In this document: piece by piece, positions 34,248 to 42,177 of the stretch
How the letters are laid out: every line of letters starts with the position of its first letter
Position numbering within the stretch: position 1 is the first letter of the stretch
Virus record (IMG/VR): IMGVR_UViG_3300034064_000874
Coordinates: 1-57,725 of that record
Length of the DNA: 57,725 nucleotides
Source: a virus
Strand: one strand, 5' to 3'
Program-made: the position numbers and the translations under genes
Notes under the pieces: generated by a model
Seen by the model: the letters and a program-made list of their open reading frames with translations, nothing else
Told to the model about the DNA's origin: nothing
Database searches by the model: none

Positions 34248-34889
34248 ATGCCCCGCGTTCTCCCCGACCTTGCCGGTCAGCGATTTGGAAAACTTACAGT
34301 TTTGTCTTTTTCCCATAGCGGGAAATACGGTCGGTATTGGAACTGTCTGTGTGACTGCGGAGAACAGTCGCAGGTAGCCACGCATTCTCTTAGAAACGGA
34401 AACTCTAAGTCCTGTGGGTGCGGGAAAATACCAACCAAGCACGGCGTCACTAAGAGAGGACAAAAACCGCCGCTCACCTACAGGATCTGGATGGGTATGC
34501 GGGATAGATGCCTCTGCAAATCCAAGGCCGAATACCACCGGTACGGTGGTCGCGGCATCAAAATATGTGATCGGTGGAACGATTACTCGGCATTCCTTGA
34601 AGACATGGGCGAGTGCCCGACCGGTAAGTCTCTGGATAGGATCGACAACGATGGCGACTACTCCCCGGAAAACTGCCGCTGGGCTGATAGAGAGACTCAG
34701 CATAACAATACGCGCCGAAACGTCTTTTTTACTCATGACGGCATCACCCTAAGTCGCGCACAGTGGGAAAGACGCCTAGACTTTCCGGTCGACGTGATTC
34801 GGATGCGCATGCGCCTTGGGTGGTCTTTTGATAAATCAATAACCACGCCATACTCGCCACGCGCCGACAAGAAAATCCGGGGACAGTGA
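34248..34889 (+). CDS. HNH homing-type endonuclease, antisense to late operon
   Basis: A 213-residue protein on the opposite strand to all surrounding late genes, with its own strong GAGGTGATGAG site. The N-terminal domain (FGKLTVLSFS, CDCG, KSCGC) is the same Cys-rich module as at 4032 and 5251. The middle is a typical phage HNH-type nuclease (HRYGGRGIKICDRW, SLDRIDNDGDYSPENCRW, then QHNNTRRN). A small C-terminal DNA-binding segment follows. It fills the 757-bp gap between two tail genes almost exactly, as expected of a freestanding selfish endonuclease inserted between genes. Confidence 0.85.
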   Translation: MPRVLPDLAGQRFGKLTVLSFSHSGKYGRYWNCLCDCGEQSQVATHSLRNGNSKSCGCGKIPTKHGVTKRGQKPPLTYRIWMGMRDRCLCKSKAEYHRYGGRGIKICDRWNDYSAFLEDMGECPTGKSLDRIDNDGDYSPENCRWADRETQHNNTRRNVFFTHDGITLSRAQWERRLDFPVDVIRMRMRLGWSFDKSITTPYSPRADKKIRGQ

Positions 34890-34898
34890 TTCTTGCCA

Positions 34899-35234
34899 TC
34901 AGATAACCGGCGTCTCAGCGGCGGAGGCGTTGTCGCGAGCTTCCGCCCGGTTGATGTAATCACTGAACAAAGCCAGATGGACTAGAGCAATCGGCACGGT
35001 CTCCCCAGTAAGCTCAAGCGTATCTGGGTCGCGCAGAGCGATAGTGCCTAATAGATCGATTGGTCCTGTCAGATCGCCAACATATTGTTTGATGGCAGGA
35101 GAACCATTGACGGCTACCACCTTTTCTTCCGAATAGTTGATTGTCGGCGGCAAACCGTGCGGGTTGTCGATGACAATCCTGAAGGTGCGTTGCCACGATG
35201 AGCCAGAGACGGTGGACTCGTTGTAATCAGCCAT
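34899..35234 (-). CDS. Small structural protein near tail fibre
   Basis: A 111-residue soluble beta-rich protein (SSWQRTFRIVIDNPHGLPPT). It lies between a fibre-like gene and the HNH insertion. No family is recognised. Its neighbours suggest a minor tail or fibre component. Confidence 0.55.
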   Translation of the reverse strand: MADYNESTVSGSSWQRTFRIVIDNPHGLPPTINYSEEKVVAVNGSPAIKQYVGDLTGPIDLLGTIALRDPDTLELTGETVPIALVHLALFSDYINRAEARDNASAAETPVI

Positions 35235-35238
35235 TGGT

Positions 35239-36606
35239 TTAACCTATTACCCAAGAGGTGCCGTTACTGACGACAGGGACCGCATTGGCCCCACCACCAA
35301 CGGCGGTTGCAAGAAAAGTCGTGGAGTTTGCATCCGTCACAAAAGCCCTGGCTCCTGCCCCTGCGGTTGAAGCAGATGGGAGAGTAGCGACGGTGTAGCT
35401 GCCGCTTTTGACGATGGTTGTCGCCTTGATGCCACCCGTGACTTGCAGTCGATTGCCGCTGCCGTCATCTGCGGTAGCCCCAATGACAGTGACGTCAGTG
35501 GTTCTCCCAAGAACTACTGTGTTGGCAGAGGATACCTTGGCAAGATAGCCAATCGCAGTAGCTGCATTGTAATTAGTGGATGTGGCAAAACCTGATTGAT
35601 GCCCAATAAATGTACAGTTGTTTGCGCTTACGCATGCGTTGGCGGTAACATCAGTAACACCTGCCTGATAGCCTATGCCTGTGTTATTAGCGCCAGTTGA
35701 ATTTCTACTTAATGCCTCTCGACCTATCCCGACGTTTAAGCTAGACAACGTGTAATACAATGCTGTCGGGCCGACTGCCGTATTCGATGACCCATTTACA
35801 ACATTAGCAAGAGCATCGCCCCCAATCGCAAGGTTTTGGCTACCGGAGTAGCAATTTTTTAATGCGCTAGCCCCGATTGCTACGTTTGAAAACCCAGAAT
35901 AGGAACTCTGACCAGCAAATTTTCCCTCAAAATAATTCGAAGTAGCAGCTGTCGTTCTTCTAGCTTCGCTGGTTACCGCATTGCTATTGTCGTAATCTAT
36001 TTCGCAAGCGGTTATTGGTGTTACTTTTTTTACAGTAACCGCGTCAATCGTGATAGTGCCAGTGCTTGTGGCGTCGAAGGGAGTAAACTTTAGAGCCAGC
36101 GAACCACTTGCAGAAGCAGTAATGGTTGCAACAACCGTGTTTGTTGTCGTGTTGCTGTAACGAATTGAAGAGCCAAAACCTGCAGCTCCAATAAAAACAA
36201 ACAGCCCTACGTTATCAGCAACAGAGTGTCTTTGCGTCCATGAAACTTGATAAGTTGCCCCGGTCTCTATTCCAGAAAGGGTCTGCGTTAAATCTCCTTC
36301 AGTTGCCCCATCAAGCGTAAGAACGACATTGTTTGTACCGTAGGCCCAGTTAGTGCCAAGCGTCCATCCTGTCGCTGATCCGGTAAATGTACCGTTAGTG
36401 ACTAATTCAGCGCCAAGAGAGGCCGCATTAGACGTGGCCTTTACCGCATATCCTTCCAGGGTTTTATTGGTCAGAGTTTGGGTGTCGGTCAGGGTGACGG
36501 CGGTCGAAGCCTCCTGCTTATCGTTATTCAGGTTGGTGAAGTTGGCATCGACCTCCGCGTTGGTCAGCGGACTGCCCTTATCGGAGCGAGTGACAATAGT
36601 CGCCAT
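35239..36606 (-). CDS. Tail fibre with trimeric head-type repeats
   Basis: A 455-residue fibre. The N-terminus (MATIVTRSDKGSPLTNAEVD) is the common phage fibre anchor. Next comes a CenC-like carbohydrate-binding segment (about 65-195, WTLGTNWAYGTNN). Residues about 225-360 form YadA-like head repeats of N-x-A/V-x-IGxxAL type (NVAIGASAL, NLAIGGDAL, NTAVGPTAL, NVGIGREAL). These fold as a left-handed beta roll in a trimer. There is no obvious chaperone domain. The centre is AT-richer than the flanks, consistent with exchange of receptor-binding modules. Confidence 0.8.
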   Translation of the reverse strand: MATIVTRSDKGSPLTNAEVDANFTNLNNDKQEASTAVTLTDTQTLTNKTLEGYAVKATSNAASLGAELVTNGTFTGSATGWTLGTNWAYGTNNVVLTLDGATEGDLTQTLSGIETGATYQVSWTQRHSVADNVGLFVFIGAAGFGSSIRYSNTTTNTVVATITASASGSLALKFTPFDATSTGTITIDAVTVKKVTPITACEIDYDNSNAVTSEARRTTAATSNYFEGKFAGQSSYSGFSNVAIGASALKNCYSGSQNLAIGGDALANVVNGSSNTAVGPTALYYTLSSLNVGIGREALSRNSTGANNTGIGYQAGVTDVTANACVSANNCTFIGHQSGFATSTNYNAATAIGYLAKVSSANTVVLGRTTDVTVIGATADDGSGNRLQVTGGIKATTIVKSGSYTVATLPSASTAGAGARAFVTDANSTTFLATAVGGGANAVPVVSNGTSWVIG

Positions 36607-36628
36607 AGCCGATGCCTCTTTCTAGTCC

Positions 36629-37087
36629 TTAAACGGCGGACAGGGTCAGGGTCCAGGTAATGGCCAAGGTGTCGTCAGACTGTTTGTTGACGACCGGGAA
36701 CACCGTGCGGCAGAGCATGTCGCCGCCTGTCAGCGCGTTAAAGATCCCGGCCTCGGTCACCGCACCCGTCGCATCGCCGGCTTCAAACGAAGACACATAG
36801 ACGATCTTCTCGTTATTAGTGCCGCTGATTGTGGTGCTGTCCAGAGCTTCGCGCACCCCAAGAATGCTCACCAGATCCGTCTGTCCCGCTGCGGCGGCCG
36901 TGGTGCTGGAACCCAAAGCCATGTGGGACATGACGCCTTTGGTGACACCCGCCATGCGGCTGATGACGAAAGCCAGGCCGCTGTTGACGACAAGATTCTT
37001 GATCTCGCGGGTGTCTTTTACGTTACCGTCCTTGTCCCGCAAGACCATCTCGACCTGCCCGACCATCTGCAATTTATCGTTGATCAT
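36629..37087 (-). CDS. Virion or tail protein
   Basis: A 152-residue beta-rich protein that I know only as a general phage structural type. It has VEMVLRDKDGNVKDTREIKN, then NLVVNSGLAFVISRM, and a segment with GDMLCRTVFPVVNK. It probably forms a small jelly-roll domain. It is placed with fibre and connector genes and may be a fibre or decoration component. Confidence 0.65.
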   Translation of the reverse strand: MINDKLQMVGQVEMVLRDKDGNVKDTREIKNLVVNSGLAFVISRMAGVTKGVMSHMALGSSTTAAAAGQTDLVSILGVREALDSTTISGTNNEKIVYVSSFEAGDATGAVTEAGIFNALTGGDMLCRTVFPVVNKQSDDTLAITWTLTLSAV

Positions 37088-37099
37088 GGAAATATCCTC

Positions 37100-38206
37100 T
37101 TAAAAAGTTCTGGAAGCGCCGACGTAGTCTTCCGCGAAATAACTGAAGTCGCAGTAACCTTGACTCCGCAAAGACCCCGTGTCGGTGAGCGTGGCCTGTT
37201 CCGTGCGCGTTTTGCCAAACGTCCGTGCGGCAGTGTCGGAGACCTGCGCCGTATCGGCTGCTGGTCGCTCAAGACCCCACTGATGCGCGTCCCCAAAAGA
37301 AGAGAGGTCCGACAGTGGTTTCTCGGCGCCCCGCGCCATGCTTTCAGTAAAGGCAAATGCGTCCGTCAGGGCTTTGCCCATCGCCCGACGAGTAAAGTCG
37401 TTTAGAAGTGCAGGGTCTGCAAAGCTACGAACAAACTGCGCCATCCGGTAGAAGTCATCAGAGAAGGCGGACTGATCTGTTCGCGTCTTGACGAAGGTCA
37501 CCTCCTGGTCATCTTGCAGCGAGGCAGCGCCATCGAGGTCGTCCGTAGCGGTTATCACATCGAACAGGCTTTTCTCCATCAGGCGGTGCGTCTGCTCCAG
37601 AAAGCCGACAGCATCCGTCAGGTTCTTACCTAACTGAGCGGTGGCTACGCTTACCATCCGTAGCGCGTCTGCGGCAGGGCGGTGTAAGTTCAGGGCGGGC
37701 GTGTCTGTCACCTCCCAGGCGTCGCCCAACGGACGAGCCATTTGATAGCGATGGGCATCCAGCAGCGAGGCGGTGTCCGTCAGCACTTTGGCAAACGTCC
37801 GTTGCTCGGTATCCAGCCATGCAGCCGCCTCTGTCAGGGACTTTGCGGCGTCCATGTAAAGCCGATCGGTGACTTGGGCATTATCGCTACGCCCTTTGCT
37901 CAAGTGCCGGGACACTTGGCTTAACAGTGCCAGAGCTTCGCGCAGGGGTTTTTGTAGCTGAACGCGAGCCGTGTCGGTCACGCCGAAAACGTCGAACAAG
38001 TCCAGAATCTTCAGGAATCGCCCGACCACCGCTTGTACGGCGAGGACGCTGGCTCGAACAGACATGGTCAGCTTCGGCGCGGAAACCATAGCGGCGATGA
38101 CGCTGGCTCGAACAGACATGGTCATCGCCGGCGCGGAAACCATAGCGGCAAACTGACGGGCCGAAGCCGTCAGTTGGATAACCCGCGTGGTCAGCGTCGA
38201 CTTCAT
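37100..38206 (-). CDS. Repetitive structural protein
   Basis: A 368-residue protein built from about nine imperfect repeats of 30-36 residues, with a core like F-x-K-x-L-x-D-A and D-T (FAKVLTDTASLLD, LGKNLTDAVGFLE, MGKALTDAFAFTE). Residues 20-55 hold two near-identical copies of AAMVSAP followed by TMSVRASV, encoded by the 54-bp tandem repeat at 38045. A fibrous or solenoid appendage is likely. The family is not recognised. The start overlaps the upstream stop (TGATG). Confidence 0.65.
   Translation of the reverse strand: MKSTLTTRVIQLTASARQFAAMVSAPAMTMSVRASVIAAMVSAPKLTMSVRASVLAVQAVVGRFLKILDLFDVFGVTDTARVQLQKPLREALALLSQVSRHLSKGRSDNAQVTDRLYMDAAKSLTEAAAWLDTEQRTFAKVLTDTASLLDAHRYQMARPLGDAWEVTDTPALNLHRPAADALRMVSVATAQLGKNLTDAVGFLEQTHRLMEKSLFDVITATDDLDGAASLQDDQEVTFVKTRTDQSAFSDDFYRMAQFVRSFADPALLNDFTRRAMGKALTDAFAFTESMARGAEKPLSDLSSFGDAHQWGLERPAADTAQVSDTAARTFGKTRTEQATLTDTGSLRSQGYCDFSYFAEDYVGASRTF
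38045..38152. repeat. Two tandem 54-bp repeats
   Basis: GACGCTGGCTCGAACAGACA recurs exactly at 38045 and 38099, with the rest of each 54-bp unit nearly identical. It keeps the reading frame of the repetitive structural protein and adds an 18-residue unit. The high identity suggests a recent duplication or gene conversion. Confidence 0.9.
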
Positions 38207-38541
38207 CAGCCGAAGTCCTCCCGGACGCTGAACTTCAATACCTCATATACGGTTTGCCGAACCCCGTCGGCGAATACGACCTCGACCTCACCCTCATAAG
38301 ACCCCGCCGGTAGATCCAGATTTCCGGTGGCCCAGGTAAATATGACTTCGCCCAAAGGGGCGGTATCCGCGCTCAGGAGCCCAGTACGAGTGACGAGAAT
38401 CGTAGCCTCGCCCGTAGCACGGAGCCGCAAGGTCAGCGTGGCGCCCAGCAGGTCAACGGGCGCCCCAGTGTCCTGGTCCGTCAGCGTCAGCTTGAGCTGC
38501 GGTCCGGTGTCGCCTTGTACCAGTTTGATTTTCTCGGCCAC
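38206..38541 (-). CDS. BppU-like small baseplate or fibre-anchor protein
   Basis: A 111-residue beta-sandwich protein (KIKLVQGDTGPQLKLTLTD, LLGATLTLRLR, LPAGSYEGEVEVVFADG). This resembles the N-terminal domain of BppU/DUF2479-type fibre-anchoring proteins. The GTG start is at 38541. It is probably a small anchor for the repetitive protein encoded immediately downstream. Confidence 0.6.
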   Translation of the reverse strand: MAEKIKLVQGDTGPQLKLTLTDQDTGAPVDLLGATLTLRLRATGEATILVTRTGLLSADTAPLGEVIFTWATGNLDLPAGSYEGEVEVVFADGVRQTVYEVLKFSVREDFG

Positions 38542-38544
38542 GGG

Positions 38545-39240
38545 TTAGCCCTGAGCCCGAGTCGGGACGCCGCCGATGCCGCCACCGCGGGGATTGTTCG
38601 CCGCCCCGCCGATGTTGTTGGCGTTGGCGCTGTTAGCGATGTCCTGCTGGCGACCGATGCCGAGGGCATTGGCAAACTGCGTGTAATGCGCCAGAGCGCG
38701 ATTGGCGTTGCCCGCATATTCGGAGTCCTTACTGAAGGCCCGGTAGCAGACGTAGTCCACCATCGCCCCGCCGTAGAGCTCTTCGTAGGCGGTCAGGGTA
38801 GAGGACGTGGTGTAGTCGGTCGGGGCCTTCTGATAGATCAGTTCGACACTCGCGGCTGACGTGGCCGGCGGATATACCCAGAAAGTGCTGGGGTTACGCT
38901 CATCGACCATGAAGTGTTTGATCGTCGCGCTGCCGGTCATCTGATGCCAGCCGGGATTTTGTTGATCCAAAAACCCGCGCTGGGTCACCGTGATCGCCGC
39001 GCCGCTGGTATTGCGGGGAATATCCATCAAGCGCAGCCCGTCCGCTGGCAGGGACTGCTTGGCCCCCGTCGTTAGCGCCTTGGTCGCCATATCGGAGTAG
39101 ATATCCGGCCGCACCACCGCCAGTTCGCGCCGCGCATCGTTCAGCCAGTTAAGGATCTCGGTCTCCGGCCAGCGGACGTTGGTCAAGTCCTGGATGATCA
39201 TGCTTGCACGATCAAGGATGTTTTTTGCGGTCAGTGCCAT
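38545..39240 (-). CDS. Head-tail adaptor or connector protein
   Basis: A 231-residue protein with an N-terminus typical of podovirus adaptor proteins (MIIQDLTNVRWPETEILNWL, then ARRELAVVRPD). A Gly/Asn-rich disordered C-terminus follows (NNIGGAANNPRGGGIGG). In T7- and N4-like phages, proteins of this shape sit between portal and tail. CCCGTAGCAGGAA precedes its ATG, as it does for the capsid gene. Confidence 0.7.
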   Translation of the reverse strand: MALTAKNILDRASMIIQDLTNVRWPETEILNWLNDARRELAVVRPDIYSDMATKALTTGAKQSLPADGLRLMDIPRNTSGAAITVTQRGFLDQQNPGWHQMTGSATIKHFMVDERNPSTFWVYPPATSAASVELIYQKAPTDYTTSSTLTAYEELYGGAMVDYVCYRAFSKDSEYAGNANRALAHYTQFANALGIGRQQDIANSANANNIGGAANNPRGGGIGGVPTRAQG

Positions 39241-39265
39241 GTTAGGTTCCTGCTACGGGAAAATG

Positions 39266-39280
39266 CCGTCATCACGACGG
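39266..39280. repeat. Intergenic hairpin repeat 1
   Basis: CCGTCATCACGACGG forms a 5-bp stem with a small loop. It lies between two adaptor genes. The same core occurs upstream of the capsid gene (42102) and after the lysozyme gene (43205). It is not a normal terminator, because no T tract follows. Confidence 0.7.
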
Positions 39281-39281
39281 G

Positions 39282-39896
39282 TTAAAAATCGTTGGCAACT
39301 CTCAGTGGTTTTTGAGTGCCGTCCTTGTCAGCGATGATCGAATGAGTGCCGACCAGCCGCTCAAACTCCTGCTTGTAGAACACCGCCTGATTGGGATCCG
39401 ACCAGGGTCGATTCGGCACCTTCATCAAGCGCCAGAGGGCATTCGCTTCGATGGCGTCCCAGTACAGGTCGTAGAGCATCCTCGGGATCGATGTAGCGTT
39501 CCTGAGTGGCGCCAGGATGAGGGTCAGCGTCAGTACGCCCTGGGCGCTGGCTGCAGGCGCCAGAGATAGCGTTTCCGGATTGGCACGATAGAAACCAAAG
39601 GGCCGGTCGTAATCAAGATCCTGCGACTCCTGACGGGTCACCGGATTCAGCAAATCACCATCCCAGCGGACGTTGTCGATATAGATGATCGAGCCATCGT
39701 CTTCAGGCGTCAGCGCGATATGCTGGGTGCCGGCACTGACGGTGCGTCGCTGCTGATTCGACCAGGCCCGCGTCCGCTCGCAGAACTCGATCGCCGCCCA
39801 GAGAATCCCCTGAGAAGCGATCGGGATCGGGCAGTCCAGCATCATCGGCCCGACAAGGGACTCCAGGGTGATGCTGTCTTCTGCGGAGTAGGCCAT
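39282..39896 (-). CDS. Head completion or connector protein
   Basis: A 204-residue protein (EDSITLESLVGPMMLDCPIP, ILWAAIEFCERTRAW, then a beta-rich centre and FYKQEFERLVG). The order portal-capsid-this gene-adaptor fits a neck or gateway protein of podoviruses. The ATG overlaps the preceding stop (TAATG). Confidence 0.65.
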   Translation of the reverse strand: MAYSAEDSITLESLVGPMMLDCPIPIASQGILWAAIEFCERTRAWSNQQRRTVSAGTQHIALTPEDDGSIIYIDNVRWDGDLLNPVTRQESQDLDYDRPFGFYRANPETLSLAPAASAQGVLTLTLILAPLRNATSIPRMLYDLYWDAIEANALWRLMKVPNRPWSDPNQAVFYKQEFERLVGTHSIIADKDGTQKPLRVANDF

Positions 39897-40261
39897 TAGC
39901 GACGTCTACCGATCTGTGAGGTGATGTACTGACGGATCTTGGATTCCGACCAGCGCTTGTCGACCTGCTCGCCAAACTCACGCTGGCAATAGGTCTGCAG
40001 CTGCGCCTTGTCCATCACGTTGAGATCCACCAAAGGCGGGTCCAGCGGCGGCTCTTCCACCGTTTCTTCTGGCATTTCAACAGGTTCAGCCGTGTTTGAG
40101 CGACCTACGATTTGCCAGACATGACCATTGCTTTCGACGGCCGATCTGCCTGCCTCAGGCACCTCCTGCACATCACCCGGTTCAGTCCAGATGACAAGGG
40201 TTTTGCCGCACAAAAGGCGCTTTCCGGTCGGGCTCTCGCCGATGTATTTGACTTTCAGCAT
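39896..40261 (-). CDS. Small head-region protein with C-terminal Rho-N-like helix pair
   Basis: A 121-residue protein. The N-terminal half is a beta-barrel-like segment (LLCGKTLVIWTEPGDVQEVP). A Pro/Glu linker follows. The C-terminal end (DKAQLQTYCQREFGEQVDKR, then SESKIRQYI) resembles the small helical domain seen in head decoration or assembly proteins. A role in capsid completion is inferred from position. Confidence 0.6.
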   Translation of the reverse strand: MLKVKYIGESPTGKRLLCGKTLVIWTEPGDVQEVPEAGRSAVESNGHVWQIVGRSNTAEPVEMPEETVEEPPLDPPLVDLNVMDKAQLQTYCQREFGEQVDKRWSESKIRQYITSQIGRRR

Positions 40262-40274
40262 GGAAGTCTCACGA

Positions 40275-40303
40275 AAATTAAGAGGCCCGAGCGAACCCGG
40301 GCC
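40275..40303 (-). terminator. Possible weak terminator
   Basis: GGCCCG pairs with CGGGCC around eight bases on the minus strand, followed by TCTTAATTTT. It lies after the 138-residue head gene. The T run is interrupted, so it may only attenuate transcription. Confidence 0.5.
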
Positions 40304-40312
40304 AGGCAGCCC

Positions 40313-40729
40313 TTATTTCGGGCCGAGCAATTTGCCATTGATCTGCACGGTCACCGCGCCAGACGCGCCGGTATTGATCGTGCCGAAAACAGCCTGCAGG
40401 AAGCTGTCCTTCTCAACCTTCACCGGCGTGGCCAGCAGATAGGTGATGCCGGTTGCAGCCGCCGTGCCAGCGGCATAGTCGTCCAGGAAAGCCGCTGCCG
40501 TACCGGAAGATCCGTCAACCGGAGCAAAGCCCAGGTCCAAAGGAGCCGCGGTGCCCAGATCAGCGTTCTGGATGGTGATGCTGCGGATCTCGGTGCCGGC
40601 CGGAATGACCAGGAAGTTCCACAGGTCTCCGGTCGCAGGCGTCGCCGTGATGCTGGCCTGGTCGGAGTAGGCATAGCTGCGCTCGGACACAGGGGCCCGG
40701 GTCAGCGTGGATGCAGTTACAGTTGCCAT
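40313..40729 (-). CDS. Putative head decoration protein
   Basis: A 138-residue beta-rich, Ala/Thr-rich protein encoded next to the capsid. It has DLWNFLVIPAGTEIRSITIQ and YLLATPVKVEKDSFLQ. Such proteins often cement N4 gp56-type capsids. No enzymatic residue is seen. It sits between two intrinsic terminators, so it could be expressed at a level different from the capsid. Confidence 0.6.
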   Translation of the reverse strand: MATVTASTLTRAPVSERSYAYSDQASITATPATGDLWNFLVIPAGTEIRSITIQNADLGTAAPLDLGFAPVDGSSGTAAAFLDDYAAGTAAATGITYLLATPVKVEKDSFLQAVFGTINTGASGAVTVQINGKLLGPK

Positions 40730-40754
40730 AAAGGTTTCCTCAAATCAGATAAGG

Positions 40755-40775
40755 AAAAGCCCCATTGCTGGGGCT
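40755..40775 (-). terminator. Terminator after capsid gene
   Basis: On the minus strand, AGCCCC and GGGGCT pair around six bases, followed by TTTTCC. It lies directly after the major capsid gene and may set the ratio of capsid to downstream products. Confidence 0.7.
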
Positions 40776-40782
40776 TCTCGGA

Positions 40783-42075
40783 TTACAGTGCGACGATGGA
40801 ATCGACAACAGCGACACCGTAGTCGGTCGGCTCAGAAGAGCCATCCGCGTTGGTGAAGTTGAAGCGCAGCTTGGACATGCCGAACATGGCGTCGCCCGCA
40901 ACCTCAAGGCCGCGATCGAAGTCATATTTCCGTTCCATCCAGTTAAAGACGCCGCCATTGCCGTTGTTGCGGCCATAGCACATCGCCAGGGCCTGGCCAC
41001 CGGTCAGGATGGCGCGCTCAACCGCGTGGCTGGACCCAATAGCGGCCACAGCCTGATCACTTTCGGTCGCGGTCAGCCTGTTGGCTGCAGTCACGATCTT
41101 GGTGGTCTCGCCGGCCAGGAAGCGCACGGTAAAGCGCGGGGTCTTCTTGACCAAAATGCCGTTCCACAAACCCGGCTCACCGCTGAACAGCGGGTGCTTG
41201 GAGCCGTAGCTCTTGCGGACCCATGCGTTCTGCAGGAAGGTTCTCCACAGGTTGCTGGCGCCACCTTCGGTCTGCATGTGGTGCCACTGACGCGGCGTGA
41301 CCCACAGGATCGCCTTGATCGGCTCGTCCGATGCGGCAGGGTCATCCGCCACCTTGACGTTCGGCATCGGGAATTCCTGATCCTCCAGCAGCAGCGACAG
41401 GGTGTCGATGTGAGCCAGGGTCAGGAAGTCGGTGTTGGCGATGCTGTTGAGGCCGATACCACCTTGGGCAATGCCGCCAGAGGCATCCGAGGTGACGAAG
41501 TGACGGTTGTAGGTGGGAGCCTTCACCGTATTCATCAGGATGTCGCTGAAGTCAGCGTCAGAAGCGGTCGGAACGATCCAGTCACGGCCGGTCAGAGAGC
41601 CGCGAGCGCCGGCCAGGTGGACAATGCTCAGCTGGTCATAAAGACGCGGGAAGTAACCTTCCAGCTGCGCCATCGCCACCCCACGCAGGTTATGCACGGT
41701 GCGCTGATTGGCCATCTTCTTGCCGGCATCCACCGCCTTGGTCAGGAGATCGATGCGGATGTCCATGGAGGAACTGGTGAGCTTCTCGCCGGTTCCTTCC
41801 GCAGAGCGGTCACCCACCAGGGGCTTGCCGTTGATGGTGTCGAACAAGTCAACAGAGACGGTGTCGCCGTTGGTCTTGGAGAGGTCGGTCACGCGCACAA
41901 TCGGCATGGTCGGGCTGGTTTGGCCCTTCAGCTTGCCTTCGGCGGATCCCTGGTTGGGGGCGTCGCCGGTCAGTGTCTTGGTGAACGACGGAGCCTGAAT
42001 AATCCGCGCAAAGAGCGCGGCGCCATAAATCTTGCGGGCTAAAGCTGAGCCCACAGGTACGGTCGTCTGTGCCAT
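40783..42075 (-). CDS. Major capsid protein, N4 gp56 family
   Basis: A 430-residue HK97-fold capsid protein of the N4 gp56/DUF4043 family. Typical blocks are FARIIQAPSFTKTLTG, DLSKTNGDTVSVDLFD, MANQRTVHNLRGVAMAQLEG, and a C-terminal MERKYDFDRGLEVAGDAMFG followed by KLRFNF. It has no cleavable N-terminal delta domain, and assembly presumably uses the upstream scaffold. It is flanked by terminators on both sides. It is normally the most abundant virion protein. Confidence 0.92.
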   Translation of the reverse strand: MAQTTVPVGSALARKIYGAALFARIIQAPSFTKTLTGDAPNQGSAEGKLKGQTSPTMPIVRVTDLSKTNGDTVSVDLFDTINGKPLVGDRSAEGTGEKLTSSSMDIRIDLLTKAVDAGKKMANQRTVHNLRGVAMAQLEGYFPRLYDQLSIVHLAGARGSLTGRDWIVPTASDADFSDILMNTVKAPTYNRHFVTSDASGGIAQGGIGLNSIANTDFLTLAHIDTLSLLLEDQEFPMPNVKVADDPAASDEPIKAILWVTPRQWHHMQTEGGASNLWRTFLQNAWVRKSYGSKHPLFSGEPGLWNGILVKKTPRFTVRFLAGETTKIVTAANRLTATESDQAVAAIGSSHAVERAILTGGQALAMCYGRNNGNGGVFNWMERKYDFDRGLEVAGDAMFGMSKLRFNFTNADGSSEPTDYGVAVVDSIVAL

Positions 42076-42101
42076 ATAAGTTTCCTGCTACGGGAGCGTG
42101 G

Positions 42102-42116
42102 GCGTCATCACGACGC
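42102..42116. repeat. Intergenic hairpin repeat 2
   Basis: GCGTCATCACGACGC is the second copy of the intergenic hairpin, with a compensatory change of its outer base pair relative to copies 1 and 3. It lies 27 bases upstream of the capsid start. CCCGTAGCAGGAA lies between it and the ATG, as in the leader of the 38545 gene. Confidence 0.7.
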
Positions 42117-42120
42117 GCAC

Positions 42121-42142
42121 AAAAAAACCGCCTCTCGGCGGT
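42121..42142 (-). terminator. Terminator between scaffold and capsid genes
   Basis: ACCGCC and GGCGGT pair around four bases on the minus strand, followed by seven T. It is a good intrinsic terminator placed upstream of the capsid gene. The capsid therefore needs antitermination or a promoter in this gap. Confidence 0.85.
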
Positions 42143-42177
42143 TCGGTTAAAGGTCGGCGTGTCTCACGACATGGCCA

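Noticed and set aside
34143-34736. Minus-strand frame opposite the HNH gene
   Set aside because: The plus-strand HNH motifs are unmistakable. The opposite frame is composition-driven, although it would keep the operon direction.
40765-42042. Long plus-strand frame (425 codons) opposite the capsid gene
   Set aside because: It is the antisense shadow of a clear N4 gp56-type capsid. The composition is His/Arg/Gln-rich and no family is visible.
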